From: Parendozoicomonas callyspongiae
Lineage (GTDB): Bacteria; Pseudomonadota; Gammaproteobacteria; Pseudomonadales; Endozoicomonadaceae
DNA: 64,000 nt
Assembly: GCF_023502345.1 (NCBI RefSeq)
Contig: NZ_JAMFLX010000015.1
Location: 1 to 64,000, forward strand
Direction of reading: 5' to 3'
The number at the start of each line of letters is the position of its first letter. Position 1 is the stretch's first letter. Of this stretch, positions 1-9,266 are shown piece after piece. The position numbers were made by a program, and so were the translations under genes. The notes beneath the pieces were generated by a model that did no database searches, was not told the DNA's origin, and worked only from the letters and a program-made list of their open reading frames with translations.

Positions 1-278
1 AAAAAGTCATCGTTTATGACTAAAAAAATGTTTCTGGTGCCATGTTTGATGGCATATTTCTCTTGTATTAGTACGAACAGAACAATTATGACAAAACCGA
101 GTAAGAATCAGGTAAGGCCAAGTAAGATTGGTAAGAAAAATGTAGGTACAGTCGATAAAAGGGGAGCATTTTTCATAAGCTGTTGCCAGCTGGTAAAACT
201 CGGTAAAGCCTGAAGTCTTCTGCCATAACTATAAATTTGGCAGGAGTAGAATAATGAAAACAATAAGAGATTCGGGTT
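1..278. other. Left-edge stretch without a convincing gene
   Basis: No open frame here has a family signature. A 65-codon plus-strand frame (16-213) has no ribosome binding site and unconvincing composition. On the minus strand a hydrophobic frame is interrupted by TGA. The stretch probably holds the amidase promoter and leader; a 14-codon leader frame at 254-298 is listed separately. Confidence 0.5.
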
Positions 279-298
279 ATGGAACTTCAGAAGTATGA
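254..298 (+). other. Possible 14-codon leader ORF overlapping the amidase start
   Basis: A good Shine-Dalgarno CAGGAG (241-246) lies 7 bases before an ATG at 254 that opens a 14-codon frame ending at TGA 296-298. This frame overlaps the amidase ATG at 279 in another register, and the amidase ATG has no clear ribosome binding site of its own. Seen: the SD and the frame. Inferred: translation of the leader could deliver ribosomes to the amidase start. Confidence 0.3.
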
Positions 299-1766
299 TG
301 CAACTGGACTTGCAGAACTGATTCGTCGTGGCAAGGTCAGCAATGCCGAGGTTTATGATTTTTTCTGCCATCATATTGAGACACTGAATCCCTCCCTTAA
401 CGCAGTTATCCGCCCTCGTTTCGACAAAGCCCGTGACGAGCTGAAGCAGATTCCTCCAAATGCTCCTTTTGCAGGAGTGCCTTTCCTGACCAAAGATTTG
501 ATTGCATCCCTTGAGGGTGAGGTGATGGGATGTGGCAGTGCGGCCATGCAGCAGTGGAAAGCACCATTTGATTCTGAACTTGTTCATCGTTTTCGAAGAG
601 CTGGGCTGGTTATTCTTGGGCAGACCAACACTCCGGAAATGGGGTTAATGGGGATCACCGAACCGGTTGTACATGGCCCGACCCATAACCCTTGGAATCT
701 TGAGCGAACACCGGGAGGTTCCAGTGGAGGTTCGGCTGCAGCCGTCGCTGCCGGTATGGTTCCCATGGCTTCCGGTGGTGATGGTGGAGGCTCAATCCGT
801 ATTCCGGCATCCTGCTGTGGTCTGTTTGGTCTGAAGCCCAGTCGTAACCGCCAGCCTATAGGGCCAGCATTTGCAGAGTGCTGGGCCGGGGCGGTCAGTG
901 AGCACGTGCTAACCCGCTCGGTGCGAGACAGTGCTGCCATGTTGGAAATAACCAATGGCATGGATAGTGGGGCACCGTCGCCTGTTCTGAGGGAAACAGG
1001 CTATGTGGCGGCTGCACAAAAAGATCCGGAAGCACTGAGGGTTGGTTTTTCTACCAGAAGCCCAACCGGTTCATCTGTAGATCCTGAGTGTGTTGAAGCC
1101 GTTGAGAAAACCGCGTACCTTCTTGAAGATCTGGGACACCGGGTTGAAGAGATCGAACTGCCATTGGACAGTGTGCAACTTGCTACCAGTTTCTTAACTA
1201 TGCTGCTTGGGCAGACTGCGAAATCTGTAGCAGAACTCTCCGAGCTGCTGAATATTCCAGCCCGCCAACTACAGATCGAGCTTCCTACCCGAGCTTTATA
1301 TCAGATCGGAAGCACTATAAAGGCAAAGGACTATCTGCTTGCACTGAATTACTGGAATGAACTCAGTAGAGAAATGGGACACCTGCATCAGCGTTATGAT
1401 GTCATTATGACTCCAACCATGGCGACTCCTCCCCAGCCTATCGGTGCCCTGTATCCCTCGAAAGGGGAGCTGTTTTCCATGCGCCTGCTCAGTATCCCGG
1501 GGATGAGCTGGCTGGCAATGAAACTTGGCCTGGCTGAAAAAATGGCGATGGATATGCTCGACAAACTGCCTTTTACTCAGGCAGCCAACATGACCGGGCA
1601 GCCTTCGATGTCAGTACCTCTTCACTGGTCCCAGGAAAATCTTCCTGTTGGTGTCCAGTTTACCGGGGCCATGGGTGAAGAGATGCTTCTTTTCAGTCTG
1701 GCAGGGCAGCTGGAACGTACCAGCCCTTGGCATGATTATCAGCCTGATCTCAGTAAGATCTACTGA
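279..1766 (+). CDS. Amidase signature family hydrolase
   Basis: A 495-residue cytoplasmic amidase-signature enzyme, hydrolysing a C-N amide bond by a Ser-Ser-Lys mechanism. Visible landmarks are the catalytic lysine in FLTKDL (K72), the Gly/Ser-rich segment GGSSGGS (about 146-152, holding the bridging serine), and GGSIRIPAS, whose first serine (S172) is the expected nucleophile. The length is normal for the family. Family knowledge covers fatty-acid amide, 6-aminohexanoate cyclic dimer and other amide substrates; the sequence does not say which applies. The start at 279 fits the conserved N-terminus but lacks a strong SD. It converges on the large lipoprotein gene with only 19 bases between the stops. 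Confidence 0.9.
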   Translation: MELQKYDATGLAELIRRGKVSNAEVYDFFCHHIETLNPSLNAVIRPRFDKARDELKQIPPNAPFAGVPFLTKDLIASLEGEVMGCGSAAMQQWKAPFDSELVHRFRRAGLVILGQTNTPEMGLMGITEPVVHGPTHNPWNLERTPGGSSGGSAAAVAAGMVPMASGGDGGGSIRIPASCCGLFGLKPSRNRQPIGPAFAECWAGAVSEHVLTRSVRDSAAMLEITNGMDSGAPSPVLRETGYVAAAQKDPEALRVGFSTRSPTGSSVDPECVEAVEKTAYLLEDLGHRVEEIELPLDSVQLATSFLTMLLGQTAKSVAELSELLNIPARQLQIELPTRALYQIGSTIKAKDYLLALNYWNELSREMGHLHQRYDVIMTPTMATPPQPIGALYPSKGELFSMRLLSIPGMSWLAMKLGLAEKMAMDMLDKLPFTQAANMTGQPSMSVPLHWSQENLPVGVQFTGAMGEEMLLFSLAGQLERTSPWHDYQPDLSKIY

Positions 1767-1785
1767 GAAAGGTTATGAGCAGGCG

Positions 1786-4700
1786 CTAATGCTTGGTATA
1801 CGCCGCAGCTTGGGGTGATGAAATGTATTGCAGACGATATATCTCTGGAGTAAATATTTCCCATACGGTATTGGGTATTCCTTCGGCACCTTTCTTCTCT
1901 TTTGCTATCGATTTCAATCTATCGTCAAAAAGTCTTTTATCTATGGTACTAGCGTATCGCGCCTTGGCTGAGCGAAACTTTTTTGTGAGCGCATTCGCAG
2001 TATGTATACCGTAGGGTTCTTCTGACGTTCTTGAATTGGCTGCCAGAGCCAAGTGTCTTGAAAGCAGACCTTGAAACCCAGCATGATCATCACCTTGCAC
2101 CAAGACAGGCTCTCCCAGAATCCTGTGAACTTTCTTTTGGTGTCGCTGGTTCCCTTGGATAATACTTGTAACCGAGTTCTGCATAAATGTTGGCATAACA
2201 CTGATACCTGAACTTTGCATAAATGGTGGATTGGGAAGGTCAAACCACAACCACTGCTCAGCCTGATCCAGATATACCCAGTAACCACTCTGTGAACTTG
2301 TAATCTGCCCATAATAGCCGCGTTGTATCCTGGCACCATAAATATGGGTGAAACTCTTATCTGCGAGGGTTGCGACGCACTCCTCACCCTCCTCAAAAGT
2401 TGAAAAAGGAGACGGAAGCCACTCTTTAAAATTCCAATGCATCTCTCCAGGAACCTTTGAATAAATTGCAGGCCACATTATTTCTGTCCCCTTAAAGCAG
2501 GTATTCACATTGACAACCCGTCTGGTTTTGTCGCTGTGTTGAAAACCGTAAACATTTCCAGCTGGATGATTGATATCGAGAGTTGTGGCATTGTCTGTCG
2601 TTTGTTTCGCTTCCCTTCTGGATAGTTGTTGCGCTTTTTTGCAGGACGATTGCTGGATGAATTGAGAGGGAACCGGTGAGATGGGCCCAACTGGCCCAAC
2701 TATGTTTGATGGAGCCGGGTTTTCTGCAGTTGTTATGAGGCCATCGCTGGATGAAGTTACAGGGGTTTGTAATACGGGAGTATTGGACCTTGTTGATTCA
2801 TCACTCTCACTGCTAATAGCAGAAGAACTCTGGGGCTGGGGCACGGCAAGCTGGAAAAAATCCCCTTTTCCATTCCCGGCATCGGCTACATAAATTTTAT
2901 AATAAAACAGATCATCGGGTTGCCCATCAATGACTTCCAGAAAAACAACACCTTTCCAGTCTTTGGTCTGTTCCCCTAGGTCGCATTCCGCCAGAAATTC
3001 TTGTCCTGTCATCAGAGTTTGGGAGCGCGGGGAGAATACCAGGGATCCTGGTACCTCATCATTATTAATTGGAGCATCACTAAAACAGGCCCCGTTTAAA
3101 TGGTAGCGTGATGGTGCCATTTGCATTGTATGAAAAGCAGGTTGAAGTGCGTTTGGTATGCGGAACATTGGCCGAATATTGTCCAGTTTTTTTGGGGGAT
3201 TTGAGTATCCAAATTGTGCGTGCGACAGAACGGAGTCATCCTGATCTGAAGTTATCCAGATTAAATCACCTGTTCCCATATCTGTGAGCTGAAACGACAG
3301 GATCGTTCCATAAGGTTCTGTGGCATCGTCATTAATCAACTGAAGACCAGTTGGGTTGTCGTAATCTCCCTGAAAACCATAAACCTCAATGCAAACGTCA
3401 TCACCCTTTGTTCCTCTCTGCACACTGTTAACAAAGATTGTGCCAGCGTAATGGGAGTTGTATAGGCGCACATGGCGTTCTTTAGCGCCATTATCAGGCA
3501 TAGCTGTTAGAAGCAGTTTGTTATTTTTTCCATTTTTTTTCCAACCGCCAAGGGTGCTGGTCTGATTTTTTTCTGAATTCATGCCAATGACGATGACGGT
3601 GTACATATTGGGGTTGGTATAATCGAAGTGAAGCGGTATAAGAAGCTCATCTTGAGTGTGATTTGCAGCACCAATGTAGATAGGCTCTTCGTCGACATCC
3701 CCCCACAACCATACCTCTGTGGCTGGGTTTGATTCTGTATTTGATGTTGTTGAATCAGGTGGAAAAGCCATACCGCAATAGTGACCACCAGCGTCGGAAG
3801 CCGTCACCAGAATATCGTAGTTTTCTTTTCCCTGGATCGCTTTGAGCTGAATCCCGCTCTGATCTAAACCCATAACAAGGGGCTGAAGCCTGCCTGTACT
3901 GGTGTCGTTAGCAATCAAACGCCCATCCGGTGATAAAAATGCCGGGGTTATATATCTGGGGGCTACAGGTATTTTTTGATAATCAAGCTCAGCGGAGCTG
4001 TTGTACCGGGTTATTGTCGCGCTGGGCAGTGCTTGTAGCTCATTCAGTTTAAGCCGTTCCACATTAGCTGAGAGATCCTTAATCTTCTCTTGCACAGGAT
4101 CAACAGGTTTTTCTTGCATCAAGCTTTCTGTTTGTTCATGCAGTGATGGCTGATAGTAATAAGCAGCAGCCTGACCATCCTTGTGATCAGAGGTTGTTTC
4201 ACCGTCAAAAGCTAGAAACAGAAAACTCTCGCCGTCAGTCGGTTTGCTGTGCCAACCATAAAATGACGATCCAGAATTATTCCAGTTCGCGCATACAGCA
4301 TTCACATCACTGTCAGACCAATTGGCAGCATCAGGAATTTTCATGATGTTTACCATATATTCCCTGAAAGGCATGAATGTGTTATTCCAGTAGATGTAGC
4401 CGGTACCTGTTCCACCGGAAGAGACTCCGGCAGGGGCATTGACTAAAGGATTCCCAAGAAAACCGAAATCAGGTGCCGCGCTGCGTATGGGGTTGCTATC
4501 CAGGCTGTTTATTGGAAACTGGCTCTCAGAGGTTAATGTTATGGGGCTGCTGTTTATGTAATGACTGCCTTCATGAATAAACCTCATATTGAGCTGGGTA
4601 TCCCCCTCAGAGTTCTGTGCTGACAACACCCCCTGAGTCAGGCTATCGGATGGATATTTCCCTGAGGAAATCCCAACTGTATAGCCATAAATTGAAGGAT

Positions 4701-5520
4701 TGGATTGCACAAAATGATTTTCACCTTTCGAACGTGTGAGAAAATAGCGCTCTTCATAGGGGTGAGGTTCTGCTCCACCAGGTCGTTTGCCTGCAACAGT
4801 AATTAAGCAGCTTCCATCTTGCAGATTATTTATACCTTTAAAACGAATATCCGAGATCGACGAGCTACTTGGAATAATACGACCAGTTTGCCGGGTAAAC
4901 ATTGAGTCGGCATCCTTTCTCTGCCAGATGACATAATCCAGCGTGGTCGGATTTCCCTCTTTGCCCATGCTGTGACCAAGCGCAAAAACAGTGAGGCCAT
5001 CTTCACTTATGCCGGCTGGTATGGGAGTAAAATCAAGCCCATCCTGAGAAAGCTCAACCACTTCAAATTGGCCTGTACTTGTGCTTTCCGGGCCGACCAG
5101 GGTGATTCCAGAGAGTGAGGAGAAATCTGTTCCATCAGAAGAGATGACTGCGGCAAATCCTGAAGAACTTGCAGCTGTGAAATAAGACGTTTGCTTCATG
5201 CCTGCTGCCGACTGAGATTTGCTGATCTTTGGCCAGTAGATCACGGCTTCCATGTTACCTGCCGAATTTGTCAGATTGACAAACCAGTAACCATCAGGCT
5301 GTGCCCAGACTCCCTGAAGGTTGGCTGAAACAGCAAGGGGAACGGCTTGATGTTGTGCGGGAGCCAGAGCCCTGTACCCTGCGGGAATAGGGTATTGAGT
5401 CAGTTGTTGCGGGCCTGAGCCTGCTGGAGCATGCTTTTTGCCGCTGGCATAAGCAGCCGCTCCCGAGCATGCTGTCAGGAATATCAGTATGTAACCGGCA
5501 AAACGCTGTAATATAGCCAT
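1786..5520 (-). CDS. Very large predicted secreted lipoprotein, unknown function
   Basis: About 1244 residues and not recognised. I chose the ATG at 5520 because AGGTG lies 6 bases upstream and it gives a clean signal sequence (MAILQRFAGYILIFLTAC); a GTG at 5529 is also possible. LTAC fits a lipobox, so the mature protein would begin at a lipidated cysteine near residue 18 and sit on the outer membrane or surface. The rest is hydrophilic, rich in Ser, Gly, Asn, Asp and aromatics, with no later membrane segment. Several stretches describe short beta-rich segments, and a Ser/Pro/Thr-rich linker lies about two-thirds along. It stands alone in its orientation. Surface or host-interaction roles are guesses only. 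Confidence 0.75.
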   Translation of the reverse strand: MAILQRFAGYILIFLTACSGAAAYASGKKHAPAGSGPQQLTQYPIPAGYRALAPAQHQAVPLAVSANLQGVWAQPDGYWFVNLTNSAGNMEAVIYWPKISKSQSAAGMKQTSYFTAASSSGFAAVISSDGTDFSSLSGITLVGPESTSTGQFEVVELSQDGLDFTPIPAGISEDGLTVFALGHSMGKEGNPTTLDYVIWQRKDADSMFTRQTGRIIPSSSSISDIRFKGINNLQDGSCLITVAGKRPGGAEPHPYEERYFLTRSKGENHFVQSNPSIYGYTVGISSGKYPSDSLTQGVLSAQNSEGDTQLNMRFIHEGSHYINSSPITLTSESQFPINSLDSNPIRSAAPDFGFLGNPLVNAPAGVSSGGTGTGYIYWNNTFMPFREYMVNIMKIPDAANWSDSDVNAVCANWNNSGSSFYGWHSKPTDGESFLFLAFDGETTSDHKDGQAAAYYYQPSLHEQTESLMQEKPVDPVQEKIKDLSANVERLKLNELQALPSATITRYNSSAELDYQKIPVAPRYITPAFLSPDGRLIANDTSTGRLQPLVMGLDQSGIQLKAIQGKENYDILVTASDAGGHYCGMAFPPDSTTSNTESNPATEVWLWGDVDEEPIYIGAANHTQDELLIPLHFDYTNPNMYTVIVIGMNSEKNQTSTLGGWKKNGKNNKLLLTAMPDNGAKERHVRLYNSHYAGTIFVNSVQRGTKGDDVCIEVYGFQGDYDNPTGLQLINDDATEPYGTILSFQLTDMGTGDLIWITSDQDDSVLSHAQFGYSNPPKKLDNIRPMFRIPNALQPAFHTMQMAPSRYHLNGACFSDAPINNDEVPGSLVFSPRSQTLMTGQEFLAECDLGEQTKDWKGVVFLEVIDGQPDDLFYYKIYVADAGNGKGDFFQLAVPQPQSSSAISSESDESTRSNTPVLQTPVTSSSDGLITTAENPAPSNIVGPVGPISPVPSQFIQQSSCKKAQQLSRREAKQTTDNATTLDINHPAGNVYGFQHSDKTRRVVNVNTCFKGTEIMWPAIYSKVPGEMHWNFKEWLPSPFSTFEEGEECVATLADKSFTHIYGARIQRGYYGQITSSQSGYWVYLDQAEQWLWFDLPNPPFMQSSGISVMPTFMQNSVTSIIQGNQRHQKKVHRILGEPVLVQGDDHAGFQGLLSRHLALAANSRTSEEPYGIHTANALTKKFRSAKARYASTIDKRLFDDRLKSIAKEKKGAEGIPNTVWEIFTPEIYRLQYISSPQAAAYTKH

Positions 5521-5982
5521 GATCTTCACCTGTTACACCGAATCTGAGATAGGAAAGTAGCCTATTCTGGTTACTTGGAAAGTAGAATTTCACAAAATAA
5601 AGCGGAAGCATTGATGTCTATTCAAATCTTGGTTTGTTGGTTTTTTTATCGCCAAAAGTAATTTATTTCTAAATAATGCATTTAAACGTCACTTAAACAG
5701 TACTTAATGGTTTGAAAATGCAAAGGATGATTGTCTGATTAATAAAAAACAGCATATTTGCACCAAGATTATAGGGCTTGTTAAGCCCTGTGCGTCTTGT
5801 TGAAAAAATGGATAATTTTTATTGCAAGCCTGTAGTTTAAAAAATCACACCTGTTCGGGATGAGCAGGTGAAAATAATAATATAGCCGGAACAGGAAGCT
5901 TGGTTAAAAAAGGGAGGATATGATTTTGCCTGCAGGCATTTAATTAGAGCATTGGTTATCAGAAACAACGCTGAGGGTCTGC
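5521..5982. promoter_or_regulatory. Divergent intergenic region with inverted repeats before the permease
   Basis: This AT-rich 462-bp spacer separates the divergent lipoprotein and permease genes and should carry both promoters. It contains a perfect 7-bp inverted repeat with a 3-base loop (AGGGCTT/AAGCCCT, 5773-5789) and a 6-bp hairpin CACCTG/CAGGTG near 5847-5870. Neither is followed by a T-run, so they look like operator or leader structures rather than terminators. I see no recognisable purine riboswitch or PurR box. The permease SD is GAGGG at 5973-5977. Confidence 0.45.
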
Positions 5983-7419
5983 ATGGAAAATTCAACGGAA
6001 TTACATATCGGAAAAGCCCAAGTTACTGAGAATCAGTTTGCAACTGATTTGGTTTACGAGCTAGAAGAAAATCCACCATTTATTCAAGCCCTCTTCGCTG
6101 CTGTTCAGCATGTCCTTTCCATCTTCTTAAGTATTATTGCACCACCTCTGATTATTTGTGGTGCTCTGAATGTTGATATAACAACAACCAGTTATATCGT
6201 CAGTATGTCTCTGTTTATCTCTGGTGTAGCAACATTTATTCAGGCTAAACGTTTTGGTCCTGTTGGTTCTGGTCTTCTCAGTATTCAGGGAACCAGTTTC
6301 TCATTCCTGGGACCAATCATCGGTGCCGGCGTTGCAGCGATTGAAGGTGGTTCCACTCCTGAACAGGCTCTGGCAATCATCTTTGGTGTTTGTCTTGCCG
6401 GTTCCTTTATTGAAATGGCTATCAGCCGTTTCTTCCATATTGCCCGTAAGGTGTTTACTCCGCTGGTAACCGGTACTGTAGTAACCCTGATCGGTATGAC
6501 TCTGATCAAGGTTGGTATCACCAGCATGGGTGGCGGTTATGCTGCTATGGGTAATGGTACTTTCGGTTCTTTCCAGAACCTGTCCATTGCCTTTCTGACC
6601 CTGGCAACCATTATTATCTTCAATAACTCCAAGAATACTTACCTGCGAATGAGTTCCATCTTTATCGGTATCATCGTCGGTTATGTTGTGAGTATCTTCC
6701 TGGGAATTGTTGATTTCAGCGAACTCTCCAAGCTGGATGCCGTTGCCATACCTCAGCCCTTCAAGTTTGGTATCGACTTTACCTGGGCAGCCTTCCTGCC
6801 AATTGCCTTCGTGTACCTGGTGACTGCTGTTGAGTCTATCGGTGACCTGACTGCTACCTCTGCTGTATCCAAGCAGCCGGTGAAAGGACCTGCTTATATC
6901 AAACGCATTAAGGGTGGTGTGCTTGGTGATGGTGTGAACTCTTTCATTGCCTCAGTGTTCAACACTTTCCCCAACACCACCTTCTCCCAGAATAACGGTG
7001 TGATTCAGCTGACTGGTGTTGCCTCCCGCTATGTTGGTTACTATGTTGCAGTTATTCTGGTGATGATTGGTATGTTCCCGATCGTTGGTGGTGTGTTCAA
7101 GCTGTTGCCTCAGGCGGTTCTGGGCGGTGCAACCATCATTATGTTCGGTACTATCGCAACCAGTGGTATCCGTATTATCGCTTCTGAAAAACTGGACAAG
7201 CGCGGCATTCTGATCCTGGCAACTTCCTTCGGTATGGGCCTTGGTGTGTCTTATGTACCTGATGTACTGAATGCTATGCCTGAGATCGTGAAGAGCATTC
7301 TCTCTTCTGGTTATACCACCGGTGGTCTGACTGCCATGATCCTGAACCTGATCATTCCTAACAAGACTTACGAAATGGATGAACTGAGCGGTGGTGATCA
7401 CCAGCAGGAAGCTGCATAA
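5983..7419 (+). CDS. NCS2-family nucleobase permease, probably xanthine type
   Basis: A 478-residue polytopic inner-membrane symporter of the NCS2/NAT family, importing xanthine, uric acid or uracil with protons. Long hydrophobic segments run through the protein from about residue 35. The family signature appears as SQNNGVIQLTGVASRYVG (about 336-353), the form seen in xanthine permeases such as XanP/XanQ rather than UraA; FKFGIDFTWAAFLPIAFVYL and the following TAVESIGD segment are also typical. It starts at ATG 5983 behind GAGGG and is followed by an intrinsic terminator, so it is probably monocistronic. The substrate is assigned by motif only. Confidence 0.88.
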   Translation: MENSTELHIGKAQVTENQFATDLVYELEENPPFIQALFAAVQHVLSIFLSIIAPPLIICGALNVDITTTSYIVSMSLFISGVATFIQAKRFGPVGSGLLSIQGTSFSFLGPIIGAGVAAIEGGSTPEQALAIIFGVCLAGSFIEMAISRFFHIARKVFTPLVTGTVVTLIGMTLIKVGITSMGGGYAAMGNGTFGSFQNLSIAFLTLATIIIFNNSKNTYLRMSSIFIGIIVGYVVSIFLGIVDFSELSKLDAVAIPQPFKFGIDFTWAAFLPIAFVYLVTAVESIGDLTATSAVSKQPVKGPAYIKRIKGGVLGDGVNSFIASVFNTFPNTTFSQNNGVIQLTGVASRYVGYYVAVILVMIGMFPIVGGVFKLLPQAVLGGATIIMFGTIATSGIRIIASEKLDKRGILILATSFGMGLGVSYVPDVLNAMPEIVKSILSSGYTTGGLTAMILNLIIPNKTYEMDELSGGDHQQEAA

Positions 7420-7448
7420 CTGCTAGACACTGCAGTTCGGAGTTTAAG

Positions 7449-7474
7449 AGCCCCTGTTTATCAGGGGCTTTTTT
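7449..7474 (+). terminator. Intrinsic terminator of the permease gene
   Basis: An 8-bp stem AGCCCCTG/CAGGGGCT with a 5-base loop runs directly into six Ts. It lies 30 bases after the permease stop. Confidence 0.9.
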
Positions 7475-7994
7475 ATGGTTTCTGAATATTTTCTGTAGGA
7501 GGTCATGGGCTCTGCAACGGAGATCCATCTCCACAAAAGAGCCTTACCACAGGGCCTGATCAAATTATTTGCTGGTAGTCAGCACACTTACTCGCTTGCA
7601 GTCTTAAGGCACCAGAGTTTTTGCAATGGGTATGCCACCAATAAAAAAGTCATATCTGGCAAGGAGTTAGCATTACACTGTTTTCGGAGAAGGGGACAGG
7701 GTGACCCAATATCGGGCAAGGAAGAAGCTGAGCCTTCTTTAAGGCTCTGTCCATGAACATTTCCTTTAGTAGTAAATCTTATAAATACTGAGAATCATTA
7801 ATTTTACTAATGGGTAAAGGATGGTTAAAATTTTCCTACAGCATGCGATAATTCACCTTCAGGCAAACACCTGTAAGGGTGAGGTGCAGCTTAGGAAAAC
7901 CAAAAGATGGCTGCACTGAGAATAAAGAAAAGCCTGAGATGGTTCTAAACAAACAAAGAAAAACCGAGGAACCGAAAGCGGAGTCGTTCTTCTG
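7475..7994. other. Intergenic leader region before argG
   Basis: About 520 bp with no convincing gene. A plus-strand frame at 7505-7756 has an AGGAGG too close to its ATG (2 bases) and no homology I recognise. The argG-proximal part carries short inverted repeats (CACCTTCAGG paired imperfectly with CCTGTAAGGGTG, and GTGCAGC/GCTGCAC), suggesting a structured 5' leader. Only a half-match to an ArgR box (ATTCA near 7853) is visible, so I do not call an operator. Confidence 0.4.
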
Positions 7995-9209
7995 ATGAAA
8001 GAAATTAATAAAGTTGTCCTCGCCTATTCCGGAGGTCTTGATACTTCCGTAATTGCGAAATGGCTGGAGGATACTTATCTCTGTGAGGTCGTAACCTTTA
8101 CCGCCGACCTTGGACAGGGTGAAGAAGTTGAACCAGCCAGGGCTAAAGCCCAGGCTCTGGGTATCAAAGAAATCTACATAGAAGATCTCCGAGAAGAGTT
8201 CGTCCGAGACTACGTTTTTCCCATGTTCCGGGCGAACACGATTTATGAAGGTGAATACCTGCTGGGAACCTCGATTGCGCGCCCTCTGATTGCCAAGCGG
8301 CTTGTGGAAATTGCCAATGAGACCGGAGCTGATGCGATTTCTCATGGTGCTACAGGTAAAGGTAATGACCAGGTTCGGTTTGAACTGGGTGCTTATGCAC
8401 TGAAACCGGGCATTCAGGTGATTGCACCCTGGCGGGTCTGGGATCTGAACTCCCGGGCCAAGCTGCTGGCTTATTGCGACAAGCATGGTATCGAGATTCA
8501 GAAGAAGAAGGGTAAGTCACCTTATTCCATGGATGCCAACCTGCTCCATATTTCCTATGAAGGCGATATTCTGGAAGATCCCTGGAATGAGCCTGAAGAA
8601 GATATGTGGCTGTGGAGTGTCTCTCCGGAAGCGGCACCTGATGAACCAACCTATATCGATTTGACCTATAAAGGCGGCGATATTGTTGCCATTGATGGCA
8701 ATGATATGACACCGGCAGAAGTTCTTACATACCTGAACAAAGTGGGGGGCGCCAATGGTATTGGCAGGGTTGATATCGTCGAAAACCGTTATGTCGGTAT
8801 GAAAGCCCGTGGCTGCTATGAAACTCCTGGCGGCACCATCATGCTGAAAGGTCACCGGGCTATTGAGTCTATTACTCTCGACAGGGAAGCGGCACACCTG
8901 AAAGATGAGCTGATGCCGCGTTACGCCAAGCTGATTTACAACGGCTACTGGTGGTCACCTGAGCGGGAAATGTTGCAGCAGATGATTGATCATTCTCAAG
9001 CCTATGTGAACGGTCGTGTACGTCTGAAACTCTACAAAGGTAATGTCGTTGTTGTTGGTCGTGAGTCTGACCAGACACTGTTTGATGAGACCTTTGCCAC
9101 GTTTGAGGATGATGCGGGAGCTTATAACCATGCTGATGCAGGTGGGTTTATCAAGCTGAATGCGCTGCGTCTGCGTCTGGCTGCCCAGAAAGGGCGAAAA
9201 ATGATTTAG
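7995..9209 (+). CDS. argG: Argininosuccinate synthase
   Basis: 404 residues, the standard length. It condenses citrulline and aspartate with ATP to argininosuccinate, the penultimate step of arginine biosynthesis, in the cytoplasm. The N-terminal ATP-pyrophosphatase loop AYSGGLDTS (about 9-17) is intact, and [15 protein letters not shown] (about 116-130) and [16 protein letters not shown] follow as in the short bacterial family. A GGAG-like sequence at 7979-7982 lies 12 bases before the ATG. The gene converges on the FGGY kinase and shares a hairpin terminator with it. Confidence 0.97.
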   Translation: MKEINKVVLAYSGGLDTSVIAKWLEDTYLCEVVTFTADLGQGEEVEPARAKAQALGIKEIYIEDLREEFVRDYVFPMFRANTIYEGEYLLGTSIARPLIAKRLVEIANETGADAISHGATGKGNDQVRFELGAYALKPGIQVIAPWRVWDLNSRAKLLAYCDKHGIEIQKKKGKSPYSMDANLLHISYEGDILEDPWNEPEEDMWLWSVSPEAAPDEPTYIDLTYKGGDIVAIDGNDMTPAEVLTYLNKVGGANGIGRVDIVENRYVGMKARGCYETPGGTIMLKGHRAIESITLDREAAHLKDELMPRYAKLIYNGYWWSPEREMLQQMIDHSQAYVNGRVRLKLYKGNVVVVGRESDQTLFDETFATFEDDAGAYNHADAGGFIKLNALRLRLAAQKGRKMI

Positions 9210-9217
9210 GTGATGTC

Positions 9218-9253
9218 TATGGCTCAAGATGAAGCAAATCATCTTGAGCCATA
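9218..9253. terminator. Bidirectional hairpin between argG and the FGGY kinase
   Basis: A perfect 15-bp stem (9218-9232 with 9239-9253) encloses a 6-base loop, just after the argG stop and 13 bases beyond the kinase stop. No long T-run follows, but the position between convergent genes supports termination in both directions. Confidence 0.7.
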
Positions 9254-9266
9254 TAACCTCAAACTC

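Noticed and set aside
1-213. A 65-codon plus-strand frame (16-213), and a hydrophobic minus-strand frame interrupted by one TGA.
   Set aside because: Neither has a ribosome binding site or a recognisable domain, and the minus-strand frame lacks a start after the stop. Hydrophobic look can arise by chance in A/T-rich DNA.
7505-7756. An 83-codon plus-strand frame after the permease terminator.
   Set aside because: AGGAGG is only 2 bases from its ATG, the composition is atypical and no motif is visible; treated as leader or spacer.
7800-7870. Possible ArgR box before argG.
   Set aside because: Only one half (ATTCA) matches; the other half of the palindrome is absent.
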